DNA of 33,984 bases from an uncultured Clostridia bacterium (GCA_944367955.1 CALVWU010000011.1:1-33984); one strand, 5' to 3'; numbered from the stretch's first letter, positions 23,229 through 32,064 are shown. Numbers and translations are program-made. Notes: generated by a model not told the origin, from the sequence alone.

Positions 23229-24734
23229 ATGGCAACTTACATCAACGAACCTTCGCACACCTTTAACGAATATCTTCTCATTCCGGGCTATTCTTCCAGC
23301 GAACATGTTCCCGCAAACGTGTCGTTGAAAACGCCTCTCGTAAAATTCAAAAAGGGCGAAAAGCCCGCAATCGAAATGAATATACCCATGGTTTCCGCCA
23401 TAATGCAGTCGGTTTCGGGTGCCGACCTCGCTCTCGCGCTCGCCCGCTGCGGCGGTGTGTCCTTTATTTACGGCTCGCAGTCGATAGAGGAGGAGGCGGC
23501 AATGGTCGCAAAAGTAAAGGCGTATAAGGCGGGCTTCGTTGTAAGCGACTCCAACATTACTCCCGAAGCTACTCTTGCGGATATTCTCGCGTTGAAGGCA
23601 AAAACGGGTCACTCCACCGTGGCTGTCACGGCCGACGGCAAGCCCAACGGCAAGCTGGTTGGTATAGTAACCAGCCGCGATTACCGCGTGAGCCGCATGT
23701 CAAAGGACGCCAAGGTAAAGGACTTTATGACCCCCCTTTCCAAGCTTATCACCGCGCCCGATACCACAACGCTCTCCGAAGCCAACGATATAATCTGGGA
23801 TAAAAAGCTCAATTCGCTCCCCCTTGTCGATAAAAAGGGCAACATGCAGTATTTTGTCTTTCGCAAGGATTACGATGACCACAAGGGCAACCCCAACGAG
23901 CTTTTGGATGCAAAAAAGAGGTACGTTGTGGGCGCGGGCATCAATTCCCGCGACTATGCCGAGCGCGTTCCCGCCCTCGTCGAAGCCGGGGTCGACGTGC
24001 TGTGCATCGACTCGTCCGAAGGTTTTTCGGAATGGCAAAAGAGAACGCTTGAATGGATACGTTCAAAGTACGGCGATAAAGTAAAGGTGGGTGCGGGCAA
24101 CGTAGTGGATAAAGAGGGCTTCTTGTTCCTTGCCGAGTGCGGCGCCGACTTTGTTAAAGTGGGCATAGGCGGCGGTTCCATCTGCATCACGCGCGAAACA
24201 AAGGGCATAGGCCGCGGACAGGCCACGGCTCTCATCGAAGTGTGCGCCGCCCGCGACGAATACTACAAAAAGACGGGTATATACGTTCCCGTATGCTCCG
24301 ACGGCGGCATCGTTCACGATCACCACATAACCCTCGCCCTCGCAATGGGTGCGGATTTCGTCATGCTCGGCCGCTATTTTGCCCGCTTCGACGAAAGTCC
24401 CACTCAAAAGCTGTTCGTCGGCGGTACATATGTAAAGGAATACTGGGGCGAAGGCAGCAACCGCGCCCGCAACTGGCAGCGTTACGACCTCGGCGGTGCG
24501 GCCAAACTCTCTTTTGAAGAGGGCGTCGATTCCTATGTTCCCTATGCCGGCCCCTTAAAGAGCAATGTGGAAATGACCACCAGCAAAATAAAATCAACGA
24601 TGTGCAACTGCGGTGCCCTTACCATTAAGGAATTGCAGGAAAAGGCAAAAATTACCCTTGTGTCCGCAACAAGCATCGTCGAAGGCGGCGCGCACGACGT
24701 CATCCGCAAGGATACCACTGCCGACCATAAATAA
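23229..24734 (+). CDS. guaB: IMP dehydrogenase, Tritrichomonas-like subgroup
   Basis: IMPDH oxidises IMP to XMP with NAD, the committed step to guanine nucleotides. At 501 residues it has a catalytic barrel interrupted by a CBS module (about 100-215). Key residues are Asp261, the GAGNV loop (288-292), the catalytic Cys319 in [12 protein letters not shown], Asp358 in CSDGG, and the flap dyad Arg418-Tyr419 in NWQRYDLGG. From memory these numbers coincide with those of the Tritrichomonas foetus enzyme, and the [10 protein letters not shown] and GIGRGQAT segments are of that type rather than the common bacterial GPGSICTTR. AAGGAGAG precedes the ATG; a terminator follows. Confidence 0.96.
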   Translation: MATYINEPSHTFNEYLLIPGYSSSEHVPANVSLKTPLVKFKKGEKPAIEMNIPMVSAIMQSVSGADLALALARCGGVSFIYGSQSIEEEAAMVAKVKAYKAGFVVSDSNITPEATLADILALKAKTGHSTVAVTADGKPNGKLVGIVTSRDYRVSRMSKDAKVKDFMTPLSKLITAPDTTTLSEANDIIWDKKLNSLPLVDKKGNMQYFVFRKDYDDHKGNPNELLDAKKRYVVGAGINSRDYAERVPALVEAGVDVLCIDSSEGFSEWQKRTLEWIRSKYGDKVKVGAGNVVDKEGFLFLAECGADFVKVGIGGGSICITRETKGIGRGQATALIEVCAARDEYYKKTGIYVPVCSDGGIVHDHHITLALAMGADFVMLGRYFARFDESPTQKLFVGGTYVKEYWGEGSNRARNWQRYDLGGAAKLSFEEGVDSYVPYAGPLKSNVEMTTSKIKSTMCNCGALTIKELQEKAKITLVSATSIVEGGAHDVIRKDTTADHK

Positions 24735-24757
24735 TGTAAATATATTTCATTTTATTC

Positions 24758-24797
24758 AGCCCTGCCGCGTTAAAAGCAATGGCAGGGCTGTTCTATT
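24758..24797 (+). terminator. intrinsic terminator of guaB
   Basis: CAGCCCTGCC (24758-24767) pairs with GGCAGGGCTG (24781-24790), followed by TTCTATTG. Confidence 0.75.
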
Positions 24798-24840
24798 GCA
24801 AAAAAAATGTAAATTTGTTCGTTTTCGGGGCATAAAACGC

Positions 24841-24869
24841 TTTTTATTTTGTAAATTAAGTGATAATAT
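24841..24869 (+). promoter_or_regulatory. possible extended -10 promoter of the AEC transporter gene
   Basis: TG-A-TAATAT at 24861-24869, with a weak -35 (TTTTTA) 17 bp upstream of TAATAT. Confidence 0.4.
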
Positions 24870-24922
24870 ATTTATCGGCTTTCGGGCAAATACACTTTTA
24901 TCTTTTAAAAAGGCGTCATCTC

Positions 24923-25954
24923 ATGAATGAAATGTTTATCAAAACAATACTCGCGATAGCCGTTCTGCTGCTTTTCATAGTACCGGGCTACGCTCTCACC
25001 AAGCTCAAATTTATTTCGCCCGATTCAAAGCGGTCGCTCAGCAGCATACTTCTGTACGTCTGTCAGCCCGCACTCACCATAGATGCGTTCTGCATCCTCG
25101 AAGAGGAGGACATGCAGATAATAAATCAGATAGGTTATACCGCCCTTTTAAAGAATTTCTTCATTGCCGCCGTGCTTACGTTTGCGGTAATGCTGGCCGT
25201 TTTCGGCGTGTGCAGGCTTGTGTTCATCAAATACGGCAACAGGGACAAGGCCAACATATACACATACGTCGCCGTATTTTCAAACTGCGGCTTTTTGGGC
25301 GTTCCTTTCATCGAAATTTTAACCGACGGCAGCATACTCGCAGTCATGTATCTCATGATATTCAACCTCGCGTTTCAAACGCTCATCTGGACGCTCGGCG
25401 TGTGGCTTATTACGGGCAACGTAAAGGATATAAGCATAAAAAAGGTGCTGCTGAATCCCACAATAATCTCAATCGCCGTCGCGCTGCTGTTGTTCTTTGT
25501 GCCGCAGATAAACATATTCATGTTCAAAGAGGTGTCCGAACTGCGCATCTTCCCCGAATACCTCGCCACGATGACGGCTCCTCTCTCTATGATAATCGTC
25601 GGCATCTCTATGGCCGGGCTGCCCGTAAAAAGTCTTTTCACCGATGTTGGCACATATCTTGCCGGCGCGCTTCGTCTCATAGCGGCACCCGCCATAACGT
25701 TTGCGATAGCCGCCCTGTTCAACCTCATGTGCAAAAACTTTCTCGGCACAACCCCTCAGGGCGAGTATGTGTATCTCGCCGCAGTAATCGCCATGGCCAT
25801 GTCGCCGGCGGCCACCGTCGTGGCTATGGCAGAACAGTATCAAAAGGGAGAGGATACGGCCACCGTTGCCTTTGTAACCAACACCCTGCTTTCGGTAATA
25901 ACCGTGCCGCTCATGCTCATGGCCGCACTGCAGCTATGGCCAATGATTGCTTGA
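24923..25954 (+). CDS. AEC-family permease
   Basis: A 343-residue integral membrane protein of the auxin efflux carrier (AEC) family, whose bacterial members include malate and other organic-anion carriers. About ten hydrophobic segments are arranged in two halves. Typical features are the N-terminal LFIVPGYALTKLKFISPDSKRSLSSILLYVCQPALTI, FSNCGFLGVPFIE near residue 120, APLSMIIVGISMAG in the second half, and AMAMSPAATVVAMAEQY near the end. The ATG at 24923 is preferred over an upstream in-frame ATG (24860) because the protein then begins directly with the first membrane helix; AAAGGCG lies about 8-10 nt before it. It follows guaB but appears to be separately transcribed. The substrate is unknown. 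Confidence 0.88.
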   Translation: MNEMFIKTILAIAVLLLFIVPGYALTKLKFISPDSKRSLSSILLYVCQPALTIDAFCILEEEDMQIINQIGYTALLKNFFIAAVLTFAVMLAVFGVCRLVFIKYGNRDKANIYTYVAVFSNCGFLGVPFIEILTDGSILAVMYLMIFNLAFQTLIWTLGVWLITGNVKDISIKKVLLNPTIISIAVALLLFFVPQINIFMFKEVSELRIFPEYLATMTAPLSMIIVGISMAGLPVKSLFTDVGTYLAGALRLIAAPAITFAIAALFNLMCKNFLGTTPQGEYVYLAAVIAMAMSPAATVVAMAEQYQKGEDTATVAFVTNTLLSVITVPLMLMAALQLWPMIA

Positions 25955-25975
25955 CTGCGTAAACAAAATATCTGC

Positions 25976-26021
25976 AAACAGCGGCCGCCGCGCGCAAACC
26001 TGCGCACGGCGGCCGCTGTTT
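25976..26021. terminator. bidirectional terminator between the AEC gene and spoVAE
   Basis: AAACAGCGGCCGCCG (25976-25990) pairs with CGGCGGCCGCTGTTT (26007-26021); an inner GCGCA/TGCGC pair extends the stem. It touches the stop codon of the convergent spoVAE. Confidence 0.75.
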
Positions 26022-26404
26022 CAATTTCTCTTCGTCTTGGCTTTGAATATAAGCGCGGCGAGAAACGAAAACACAACCGCCGCCGTAACGCCCGCGCTCG
26101 CCGCGGCCAGCGGCCCGGTAAGGGCGTAAAACAAACCCCTTTCGGCCCCCTTGATCGCGCCGCTTGCCAAAAGGTAGCCGAATCCGCAAATGGGCACGGT
26201 CGCGCCCGCTCCCGCAAATTCCACCAGCGGCTGATATGCTCCCGCGGCCGTAAGTACAACTCCGGCCAGCATAAAATACACCAGTATCTTGCCTGCGGTC
26301 AGCTTTGTAAAATTGATTATGATCTGTGCGGCAAGGCATATGCCGCCCCCCACGGCAAAGGCCTTAACAAACATCAAAACTATCTCTAAAATTTCCCTTT
26401 CCAT
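26021..26404 (-). CDS. spoVAE: stage V sporulation protein AE
   Basis: A 127-residue membrane protein with about four hydrophobic segments, part of the SpoVA channel that moves dipicolinic acid through the inner forespore membrane during sporulation and germination. Family features are FVKAFAVGGGICLAAQIIINFTKLTAGKILVYFMLAGVVL, then YQPLVEFAGAGATVPICGFGYLLASGAIKG, then a long hydrophobic tail ending in basic residues. The ATG at 26402-26404 is chosen because AAGGTG lies 3-4 nt before it; a longer frame reaches 26446 but has no ribosome binding site. It follows spoVAD by 71 nt. No spoVAC gene is found next to the pair. Confidence 0.93.
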   Translation of the reverse strand: MEREILEIVLMFVKAFAVGGGICLAAQIIINFTKLTAGKILVYFMLAGVVLTAAGAYQPLVEFAGAGATVPICGFGYLLASGAIKGAERGLFYALTGPLAAASAGVTAAVVFSFLAALIFKAKTKRN

Positions 26405-26475
26405 GTTCACCTTCCGTTCGCTGTTTTTTTGTTTAAAATGCGGCAATATTCAATACCCCTGCACATATGGCCAGG

Positions 26476-27474
26476 TTACGACCTCAGTTCCACGGCGTGG
26501 CTTATGCACGGAATGCTCTCGCCCTGCCCCGAAGACGTGGTTGAAAGCAGCGCGCCCGTGGCGGCGAACAGAACCCGTTTAAACAGTTTGTCCTTTAATT
26601 TCGAAAGAATGTACGAATTGAATACAACCGCGCTGCATCCCGCGCCACTGCCTCCCTGAAATTCGTCCTCGATAACCTTATACACGATCTCTCCGCAGTC
26701 TACATGGTTGACCGAAATATCATAACCTTTTTCCTCGCAGAGATCTTTTAAAAGCCTGCTGCCCAACGCCCCCAGATCTCCCGAAAGTATCAAATCGTAA
26801 TCTTCGGGAAGGGTAGAGGTGTCTTTAAAGTGCCTTATCAGGGTATCCGCGCAGGCCGGCGCCATCGCCGCGCCCATGTTGTTCACGTCGGTAACGCCGT
26901 AATCTATAACTTTGCCTATCGTCGCGTTTACTATTTTTACGCCGTCGCCGCCCTTTCCTATCACACACGCGCCCGCGCCGGTAACCGTCCACTGCGATTG
27001 CGGAGGGCGCGTTGTGCCCTGTTCAAGCGGATAGCGGTATTGCCGCTCGGCCGAAGCAAAGTGGCTGCCCGTGGCTGCCACTGCGCGCCTGGCATACCCC
27101 GCGTTCACCATGGCCGCGCCAAGCATGATCCCCTCCGACATCGTCGAACATGCGCTGTAAAGCCCCAAAAACGGTATGCCCGATTTTCTCGCCGCAAACG
27201 AGGCCGATATTATCTGGTTCAAAAGATCGCCCGAAAGCATAACGTCTATATCGTTTCGCGTCAGCCCGCCGTTCTCAATAGCCCTGTCTATCGCGTACGA
27301 AAGCATGCTGCATTCTGCCTTTTCAAACGTGCTTTCGCCGAACATGTCGTCGGTGAGTGCCATGTCAACGTATCCGCCTATTATGCTTGTGCACTCCTTC
27401 GGGCCGGCTATCGTTCCTCCGGCTATAATTTGCGGTTCGTTTTCAAAAAATATCGTCTGCCTGCGTTCGTTCAT
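26476..27474 (-). CDS. spoVAD: stage V sporulation protein AD
   Basis: SpoVAD is a soluble, thiolase-like protein that binds dipicolinic acid at the forespore membrane as part of the SpoVA system. The 332-residue product begins MNERRQTIFFENEPQIIAG and contains the family segments AGPKE, LSGDLLNQI, FLGLYSACSTMSEG, QWTVTGAGACVIG, DYDLILSGDLGALGS, and the C-terminal LFAATGALLSTTSSGQGESIP. Another ATG lies 24 nt upstream (27498). The shorter start is favoured because a sigma-G-like promoter ends 6 nt before it and the protein then matches the usual N-terminus. No Shine-Dalgarno is present. yunB lies head to head. Confidence 0.94.
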   Translation of the reverse strand: MNERRQTIFFENEPQIIAGGTIAGPKECTSIIGGYVDMALTDDMFGESTFEKAECSMLSYAIDRAIENGGLTRNDIDVMLSGDLLNQIISASFAARKSGIPFLGLYSACSTMSEGIMLGAAMVNAGYARRAVAATGSHFASAERQYRYPLEQGTTRPPQSQWTVTGAGACVIGKGGDGVKIVNATIGKVIDYGVTDVNNMGAAMAPACADTLIRHFKDTSTLPEDYDLILSGDLGALGSRLLKDLCEEKGYDISVNHVDCGEIVYKVIEDEFQGGSGAGCSAVVFNSYILSKLKDKLFKRVLFAATGALLSTTSSGQGESIPCISHAVELRS

Positions 27475-27480
27475 ATAACC

Positions 27481-27509
27481 GAGTATGTTCAACCGCATAA
27501 TATTTATGC
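27481..27509 (-). promoter_or_regulatory. candidate sigma-G promoter of spoVAD
   Basis: On the - strand, GCATA (27505-27509), 17 bp, CATACTC (27481-27487), close to the known sigma-G pattern GHATR-N17/18-CATNHTA. Sigma-G drives spoVA in Bacillus. The -10 ends 6 nt before the ATG. Confidence 0.5.
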
Positions 27510-27526
27510 GCGGCCGCACATATAAT
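27499..27526 (+). promoter_or_regulatory. candidate sigma-E promoter of yunB
   Basis: AATATT (27499-27504), 14 bp, CATATAAT (27519-27526), close to the sigma-E pattern kATATT-N14-CATACAnT. yunB is in the sigma-E regulon of B. subtilis. Only GTGGAT separates the -10 from the ATG. The -35 elements of this promoter and of the spoVAD promoter lie within each other's spacers. Confidence 0.55.
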
Positions 27527-27532
27527 GTGGAT

Positions 27533-28162
27533 ATGAAAAGGCGCAGGATCCGCTTTAAAACCAAGGTTGTCATGGCTCTCGTCGCGGCGGCCGTCGTGGT
27601 GCTGTCGGCACTTTTTTTAAGCAACGCCGCCGGCGTGATAGTGGCGGCAGGTTCGGCAAAGCTTGTGGCAATGAATACGTCGGCCGTGTATTCGGCGGCC
27701 CGCTCGGTGTTTTCCGACGTCACTTACGAAAGCATAATAAAGCTGTCGCGCGACGAAAACGGCGATATAACAAGCATAACCGCCGACGGTGCCAAACTCA
27801 GCATGATTGCCCGCAATATGGCCCAACTCACCCAAACCAATCTTACGCAGATGTGTGCGGAGGGGGTGGATATTCCCGCCGGGGCATTCACGGGCATACC
27901 CGCGCTTTCGGGTTATGGCAAAAGCATAAACGTCAAAATCGCGCCGGTGGTGGCGGTGGAGTGCCGTTTTTCCTCCGTGTTCAAGGGTGCGGGCATAAAT
28001 CAAACGCTGCATTCCGTATACATAAACGTAACTACCGATATAACTTTGGTGCTTGCCGCCGACAGCGAAAGATTTTCGGCCGAAGCCGATTTTCTGCTCT
28101 GCGAAAGCATTCTCAACGGCAAGGTGCCGCAAATATATCTCGACGGCGGCAATCTGTTTTAA
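27533..28162 (+). CDS. yunB: sporulation protein YunB
   Basis: A 209-residue protein with a basic N-terminus (MKRRRIRFKTK) and one membrane segment (about 12-40), then an extracytoplasmic domain. The domain carries the YunB segments VEGVDIPAGAFTGIPALSGYGKSINVKIAPV-like (Pro-Ala-Gly and Gly-x-Gly positions), FKGAGINQTLHSVYINVTTDITLVL and the C-terminal ILNGKVPQIYLDG. YunB is a mother-cell protein needed for efficient sporulation; its biochemical role is not known. An in-frame ATG further upstream (27485) is rejected because it precedes the promoter. There is no Shine-Dalgarno, so the message may be leaderless. Its stop overlaps a terminator. Confidence 0.88.
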   Translation: MKRRRIRFKTKVVMALVAAAVVVLSALFLSNAAGVIVAAGSAKLVAMNTSAVYSAARSVFSDVTYESIIKLSRDENGDITSITADGAKLSMIARNMAQLTQTNLTQMCAEGVDIPAGAFTGIPALSGYGKSINVKIAPVVAVECRFSSVFKGAGINQTLHSVYINVTTDITLVLAADSERFSAEADFLLCESILNGKVPQIYLDGGNLF

Positions 28163-28206
28163 AAATGGCGTTGCCCCGCACATATGTGCGGGGCAACGCC
28201 ATTTTT
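28161..28206. terminator. 46-bp perfect palindrome, bidirectional terminator of yunB and pheT
   Basis: The two 23-bp arms meet at CATATG (28181-28186) and contain GGCGTTGCCCCGCA and its complement, with A and T tracts at the ends. It overlaps the yunB stop and lies 14 nt from the convergent pheT stop. Confidence 0.9.
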
Positions 28207-28220
28207 TATGGGTTAGAATT

Positions 28221-30632
28221 TCATCTGAGCGCGATGTTGAGATTGTGCGAAAGGTTGTTTAAAATCTTTTTAACGTAACCGTCGCATTTTTCAGGAGTTA
28301 TCGCCTCTTCGCCGGGGGTGAATGTTATCGTAAACGCCATGCTCTTTTTGTTTTCGCCCAACTGCGCGCCGGCGTATATGTCGAACAGCTTAACGTTCGT
28401 AACGTATTTGCATGCGGAATAGATGCATTTTTCCACCTCGCCGCAGGTAACGTTCTTGTCGGCCACAAGCGCGAGGTCGCGCGTAACTTCGGGGAATTTG
28501 GGCAGAGGTCTGTATTTGAACGGCTGCGCGCAGCTCATCAACCGGTCGTAATCCAGCTCAGCGATAAATACCTTCCTGTCCAACGCCAGTTCGTCGGCTA
28601 TGGCGGGATCCAGTCTGCCCGCATATCCTATCGTCTTGTCGCCGCACAAAATTTCGGCGCACACGCCGGGGTGTAAAAACGAACGCTTTGCGGGCGCGTA
28701 TTCGAATTTCGCGCCTATGCTCTCCGCCACGGCCTCGATCGCGCCTTTAAGATCAAAAAAGTCCATGTTGCCGAACATGCCTATGCAGAGCTTCTTTTTC
28801 TCTTCGGGGAAGTCTTCAAGGGGCAGCTGTTCGGGAATGTACACTTTTGCGATCTCATACAGCCTGCCCTCCATGTTTCCGCGGCGCAGATTGCGCACGG
28901 CCGTGTGCAGCATAGAGGGGGCAAGCGTGGTGCGCATTACCGAAAGATCTTCGCCTAAGGGGTTCTTTATCTTTATAAAATTCCTTTCGGGCGCGCCGCA
29001 AGGTATTTTAAGCAGGTCAAGATCCTTTTCGGAATAAAAGGAGTATGTCGAAATTTCGTAAAGTCCCTGTTCCGTAAGCGTACGCTTCAATCTCTGTTCG
29101 GCTTTTTGTTCGTCGTTGAAACCGCCGTTCGTCACCTTTGCCGTGGGCATAAACGTACCGTGTATGTGTTCATAACCGTACATTCTTATCACTTCTTCGG
29201 CAATATCGGGATAGCCGTCTATGTCCTCGCGGAAGGGGGGTACGTCCAGCATTATCGCATCGCCCTCCATGTCCACGCCGAATTCAAGGCTCTTCAAAAT
29301 TCTCGCCATCTCGCCAGCGGGTACCGTTATGCCCAGCAGCGAATTTATTTTGCTCGCGCTTACGGCCATCTTCTTCGCGCCGTCGTGCGAGTGCGCCGTT
29401 TTAACGTCTCTGCGCACGTCGGTTATGGTGCCGCAGCGCAGTTCCTGAATAAGATGCAAAGCCCTGTCCATTCCCAGCTTTGCGGTGTATTCGCTGACGC
29501 CCTTTTCAAACATCGCCGAAGAATCGGAATGCTGTCCGAGCGCGCGCGAGGTTTTTCTTACGCTGTCGCGGGCAAACTTTGCCGCTTCAAACAAAAGCTC
29601 GGCGGTATTTTCCTTGATTTCGCTGTTTAAACCGCCCATTATGCCGGCAAGAGCGGCGGGCTTTCCTCCGTCGCATATAACCAGGTTTTCGTGCGAAAGC
29701 TTAAACGTCTTTTCGTCGAGAGTGGTTATTTCTTCGCCTTCCTTGGCGCGGCGCACTACAATTTCCCTGCCGGACAGGGTGGAAAGGTCGAACGCATGCA
29801 TGGGCTGACCCATTTCAAGCAGAACAAAGTTTGTAATGTCCACAACGTTGTTTATCGAACGCAGTCCGCAAAGGGCCAGTCTCTTTCTCATCCACAGGGG
29901 GGAGGGAGCTATCTTTATGTCCTTAACGTAGTGCGCTATATATCTGGGGCACAGGTCGGGTGCCTCAACCGTAACTTTAACGTCTTCGTCGCTGTGCACG
30001 GCCGCATAGTCGAACGAAGGGTATTTCATCTGTTTTCCGAGCACGGCGGCAACTTCGCGCGCCATGCCGATTATGCTTTGGCAGTCGGGGCGGTTGGCGG
30101 TTACCGAAATATCGAATATATAATCGTCCAGGCCGAGTTCGTGCTTTACGTCCTCGCCGTTTCTGATGCCGTCGGGCAGTATCAGCAGACCGTTATAGTC
30201 CGCGCCGTCGTACATATCGCCGTTCACGCCAAGCTCCGCTCCCGAACACAGCATGCCGTACGATTCCACGCCGCGCAGCTTGCCCTTTTTTATGGTCATC
30301 ACGCCCTCTATCGTAACGTGGTCCTTTGCCGTGGCGTATACGGTCGCGCCCACAAGGGCTACGGGGGCCTTTATGCCCGCCTTAACGTTGTCCGCGCCGC
30401 AGCATATCTGCAAAACGCCGTGCTCGCCGCAGTCCACCTGGCATACATGCAGATGGGTGCCCTCTATCGGCTCGCAGGTAAGCACTTCTCCGGCCACCAC
30501 GCCCGAAATGTCTTTGCCAACATTAATAAGTTCTTCAACCTCGAATCCGCAGCCGAACAGTTTTTGCTGCAACTCCTCCGGGGTAACGTCTATATCGACA
30601 TAATCTCTCAACCAGCTTAACGGTGCTTTCAT
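28221..30632 (-). CDS. pheT: phenylalanyl-tRNA synthetase beta subunit
   Basis: The beta chain of the alpha2-beta2 enzyme that charges tRNA-Phe. At 803 residues it is full length. Seen in order: MKAPLSWLRDYVDIDVTPEEL, an EMAP/tRNA-binding-like domain (about 40-150), the B3/B4 editing domain with GQPMHAFDLSTLSGREIVVRRAKEGE, the B5 domain, the catalytic-like domain with FSEKDL-type YSFYSEKDL and NPLGEDLSVMRTTLAPSML, and a C-terminal FDX-ACB domain with KFPEVTRDLALVADKNV. GAGGAGG precedes the ATG. It begins 11 nt after pheS, so the two are translated from one mRNA under T-box control. Confidence 0.97.
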   Translation of the reverse strand: MKAPLSWLRDYVDIDVTPEELQQKLFGCGFEVEELINVGKDISGVVAGEVLTCEPIEGTHLHVCQVDCGEHGVLQICCGADNVKAGIKAPVALVGATVYATAKDHVTIEGVMTIKKGKLRGVESYGMLCSGAELGVNGDMYDGADYNGLLILPDGIRNGEDVKHELGLDDYIFDISVTANRPDCQSIIGMAREVAAVLGKQMKYPSFDYAAVHSDEDVKVTVEAPDLCPRYIAHYVKDIKIAPSPLWMRKRLALCGLRSINNVVDITNFVLLEMGQPMHAFDLSTLSGREIVVRRAKEGEEITTLDEKTFKLSHENLVICDGGKPAALAGIMGGLNSEIKENTAELLFEAAKFARDSVRKTSRALGQHSDSSAMFEKGVSEYTAKLGMDRALHLIQELRCGTITDVRRDVKTAHSHDGAKKMAVSASKINSLLGITVPAGEMARILKSLEFGVDMEGDAIMLDVPPFREDIDGYPDIAEEVIRMYGYEHIHGTFMPTAKVTNGGFNDEQKAEQRLKRTLTEQGLYEISTYSFYSEKDLDLLKIPCGAPERNFIKIKNPLGEDLSVMRTTLAPSMLHTAVRNLRRGNMEGRLYEIAKVYIPEQLPLEDFPEEKKKLCIGMFGNMDFFDLKGAIEAVAESIGAKFEYAPAKRSFLHPGVCAEILCGDKTIGYAGRLDPAIADELALDRKVFIAELDYDRLMSCAQPFKYRPLPKFPEVTRDLALVADKNVTCGEVEKCIYSACKYVTNVKLFDIYAGAQLGENKKSMAFTITFTPGEEAITPEKCDGYVKKILNNLSHNLNIALR

Positions 30633-30643
30633 TTTCTGCCTCC

Positions 30644-31669
30644 TCAGTCTTTGAACTGCTTTAAAAATCTAACGTCGCCTTCAAACAGCATCTTCATGTT
30701 GTTTATGCCGTATTTAAGCATGGCAATGCGCTCTATGCCCATGCCGAAGGCAAAGCCCGTGTACTCGTCGGGGTCTATTCCGCAGCCCTCCAAAACGCGC
30801 CTGTTCACCATGCCGGCACCCAAAACTTCAATCCAGCCCGTGCCCTTGCACAGTCTGCAGCCCTTTCCGCCGCATTCGAAGCAGCTTACGTCAACTTCCA
30901 CCGAAGGTTCGGTGAAGGGGAAGTACGAAGGTCTCAGTCTCGTCTTTACCCCGTCGCCGAAAATCTTCTTTGCAAATTCGTCAAGCATGCCTTTAAGGTC
31001 GCAAAGGGTGATGCCCTTGTCCACAACAAGGCCTTCCATCTGCCCGAACATGGGCGAATGCGTGGCGTCGTCGTCGCTGCGGTAAACTTTGCCGGGCGAA
31101 AGTATCTTTATGGGCGGTTTCTTGTTCTCCATCACCCTTATCTGTCCCGCCGAAGTCTGTGTGCGCAGCAAGAGATCGTCCGTTATATAAAACGTGTCCT
31201 GCATGTCGCGCGCGGGATGGTCTTTCGGCGTATTCAGCGCGGTAAAGTTGTAATAATCGTTCTCAATTTCGGGGCCTTCGAATACCTCAAAGCCCATGCC
31301 GGCGAATATATCCACCAGCTCGCGTATCACAAGCGTGTTGGGGTGGTACGCGCCGGAAGGCAGTTTGCGCCCCGGCATGGTTACGTCCACTCTTTCGGTC
31401 TTGTACAGTTCTTCAAGTTCGGCTTTTTTCACCGTTTCGTTCAGCTCGTCGAACCTCGCGTTGGCCCAGTCGCGCAGCGCGTTGATTATTTTACCCGTTT
31501 CGGGCCGCTTTTCCTTGGGGATGTCTTTAAGTCCCTTCATCAGCTCCGAAATTTCGCCCTGCTTGCCCAAAAACGACATTTTAAGCTCTACAAGCGACTT
31601 GCTGCTCTTGATGTCCTTGCTAAGGTCGTCTATCTTTTTTTTCAGCTCTTCGATTTTTTCTTCTAACAT
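30644..31669 (-). CDS. pheS: phenylalanyl-tRNA synthetase alpha subunit
   Basis: The catalytic subunit of PheRS, 341 residues. An N-terminal coiled coil (about 1-80, Lys/Glu-rich) binds tRNA; the class II core has [68 protein letters not shown] (motif 2) and [18 protein letters not shown] (motif 3). [19 protein letters not shown] adds two CxxC pairs, seen in many bacterial PheS. The ATG at 31667-31669 is chosen over an upstream frame because GAGGA lies 5 nt before it and the family N-terminus starts there. Confidence 0.97.
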   Translation of the reverse strand: MLEEKIEELKKKIDDLSKDIKSSKSLVELKMSFLGKQGEISELMKGLKDIPKEKRPETGKIINALRDWANARFDELNETVKKAELEELYKTERVDVTMPGRKLPSGAYHPNTLVIRELVDIFAGMGFEVFEGPEIENDYYNFTALNTPKDHPARDMQDTFYITDDLLLRTQTSAGQIRVMENKKPPIKILSPGKVYRSDDDATHSPMFGQMEGLVVDKGITLCDLKGMLDEFAKKIFGDGVKTRLRPSYFPFTEPSVEVDVSCFECGGKGCRLCKGTGWIEVLGAGMVNRRVLEGCGIDPDEYTGFAFGMGIERIAMLKYGINNMKMLFEGDVRFLKQFKD

Positions 31670-31730
31670 AATTATCCTCGCAAACGTGCCGCGCGGCAAT
31701 CGTTGATCGCCGACGGCCATAAAAAATTAA

Positions 31731-32003
31731 AAGCTCCCCGCGTCTTTCGACACGGGGAGCGCGAAAATCTCTTGCGCTCGGTACCACCCGATTCCGCAAA
31801 TAAGGTATTCCTTACCTGCCTCGTTGCGTCCTTAACGCGGACTGACGGAGCGGACTAATCGCCTGCCGCCTGCAAAGAGGGGGCTTTCGTCTGCCCGGCT
31901 CGCGGGTGAATACCGCGCGTAAGGTTTTGGGCGGCCTTTCAGCCTTCGGGCCTGCCCTCTCTGAAAAATCTGTTATCGCGCGTCTGTCCCGGTCACAGCC
32001 GTT
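31731..32003 (-). promoter_or_regulatory. T-box leader (tRNA-Phe) of pheST
   Basis: On the - strand the leader carries the conserved T-box sequence CGGGTGGTACCGAGCG (within 31772-31790), which pairs with the uncharged tRNA acceptor end, then the terminator hairpin GCTCCCCGTGTC/GACGCGGGGAGC (31733-31760) with a T run. The 5' half holds an AGAGAGG word and stem I; a TTC codon (31908-31910) in GGTATTCACC is the likely Phe specifier. Low charging of tRNA-Phe should allow read-through into pheS. The 5' limit is set by the promoter. Confidence 0.92.
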
Positions 32004-32009
32004 AAAGTT

Positions 32010-32038
32010 ATTATACAGTCAAAATTTTTACTTGTCAA
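32010..32038 (-). promoter_or_regulatory. consensus sigma-A promoter of the pheST T-box transcript
   Basis: On the - strand, TTGACA (32033-32038), 17 bp, TATAAT (32010-32015): perfect consensus. Confidence 0.9.
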
Positions 32039-32064
32039 TAAAATTTTAAAATCTTTCGCTCAAA

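Noticed and set aside
27475..27723. N-terminal extension of spoVAD by up to 83 codons
   Set aside because: It would lie antisense to yunB, lacks a ribosome binding site, and the extra residues (Thr/Ala-rich) do not resemble SpoVAD.
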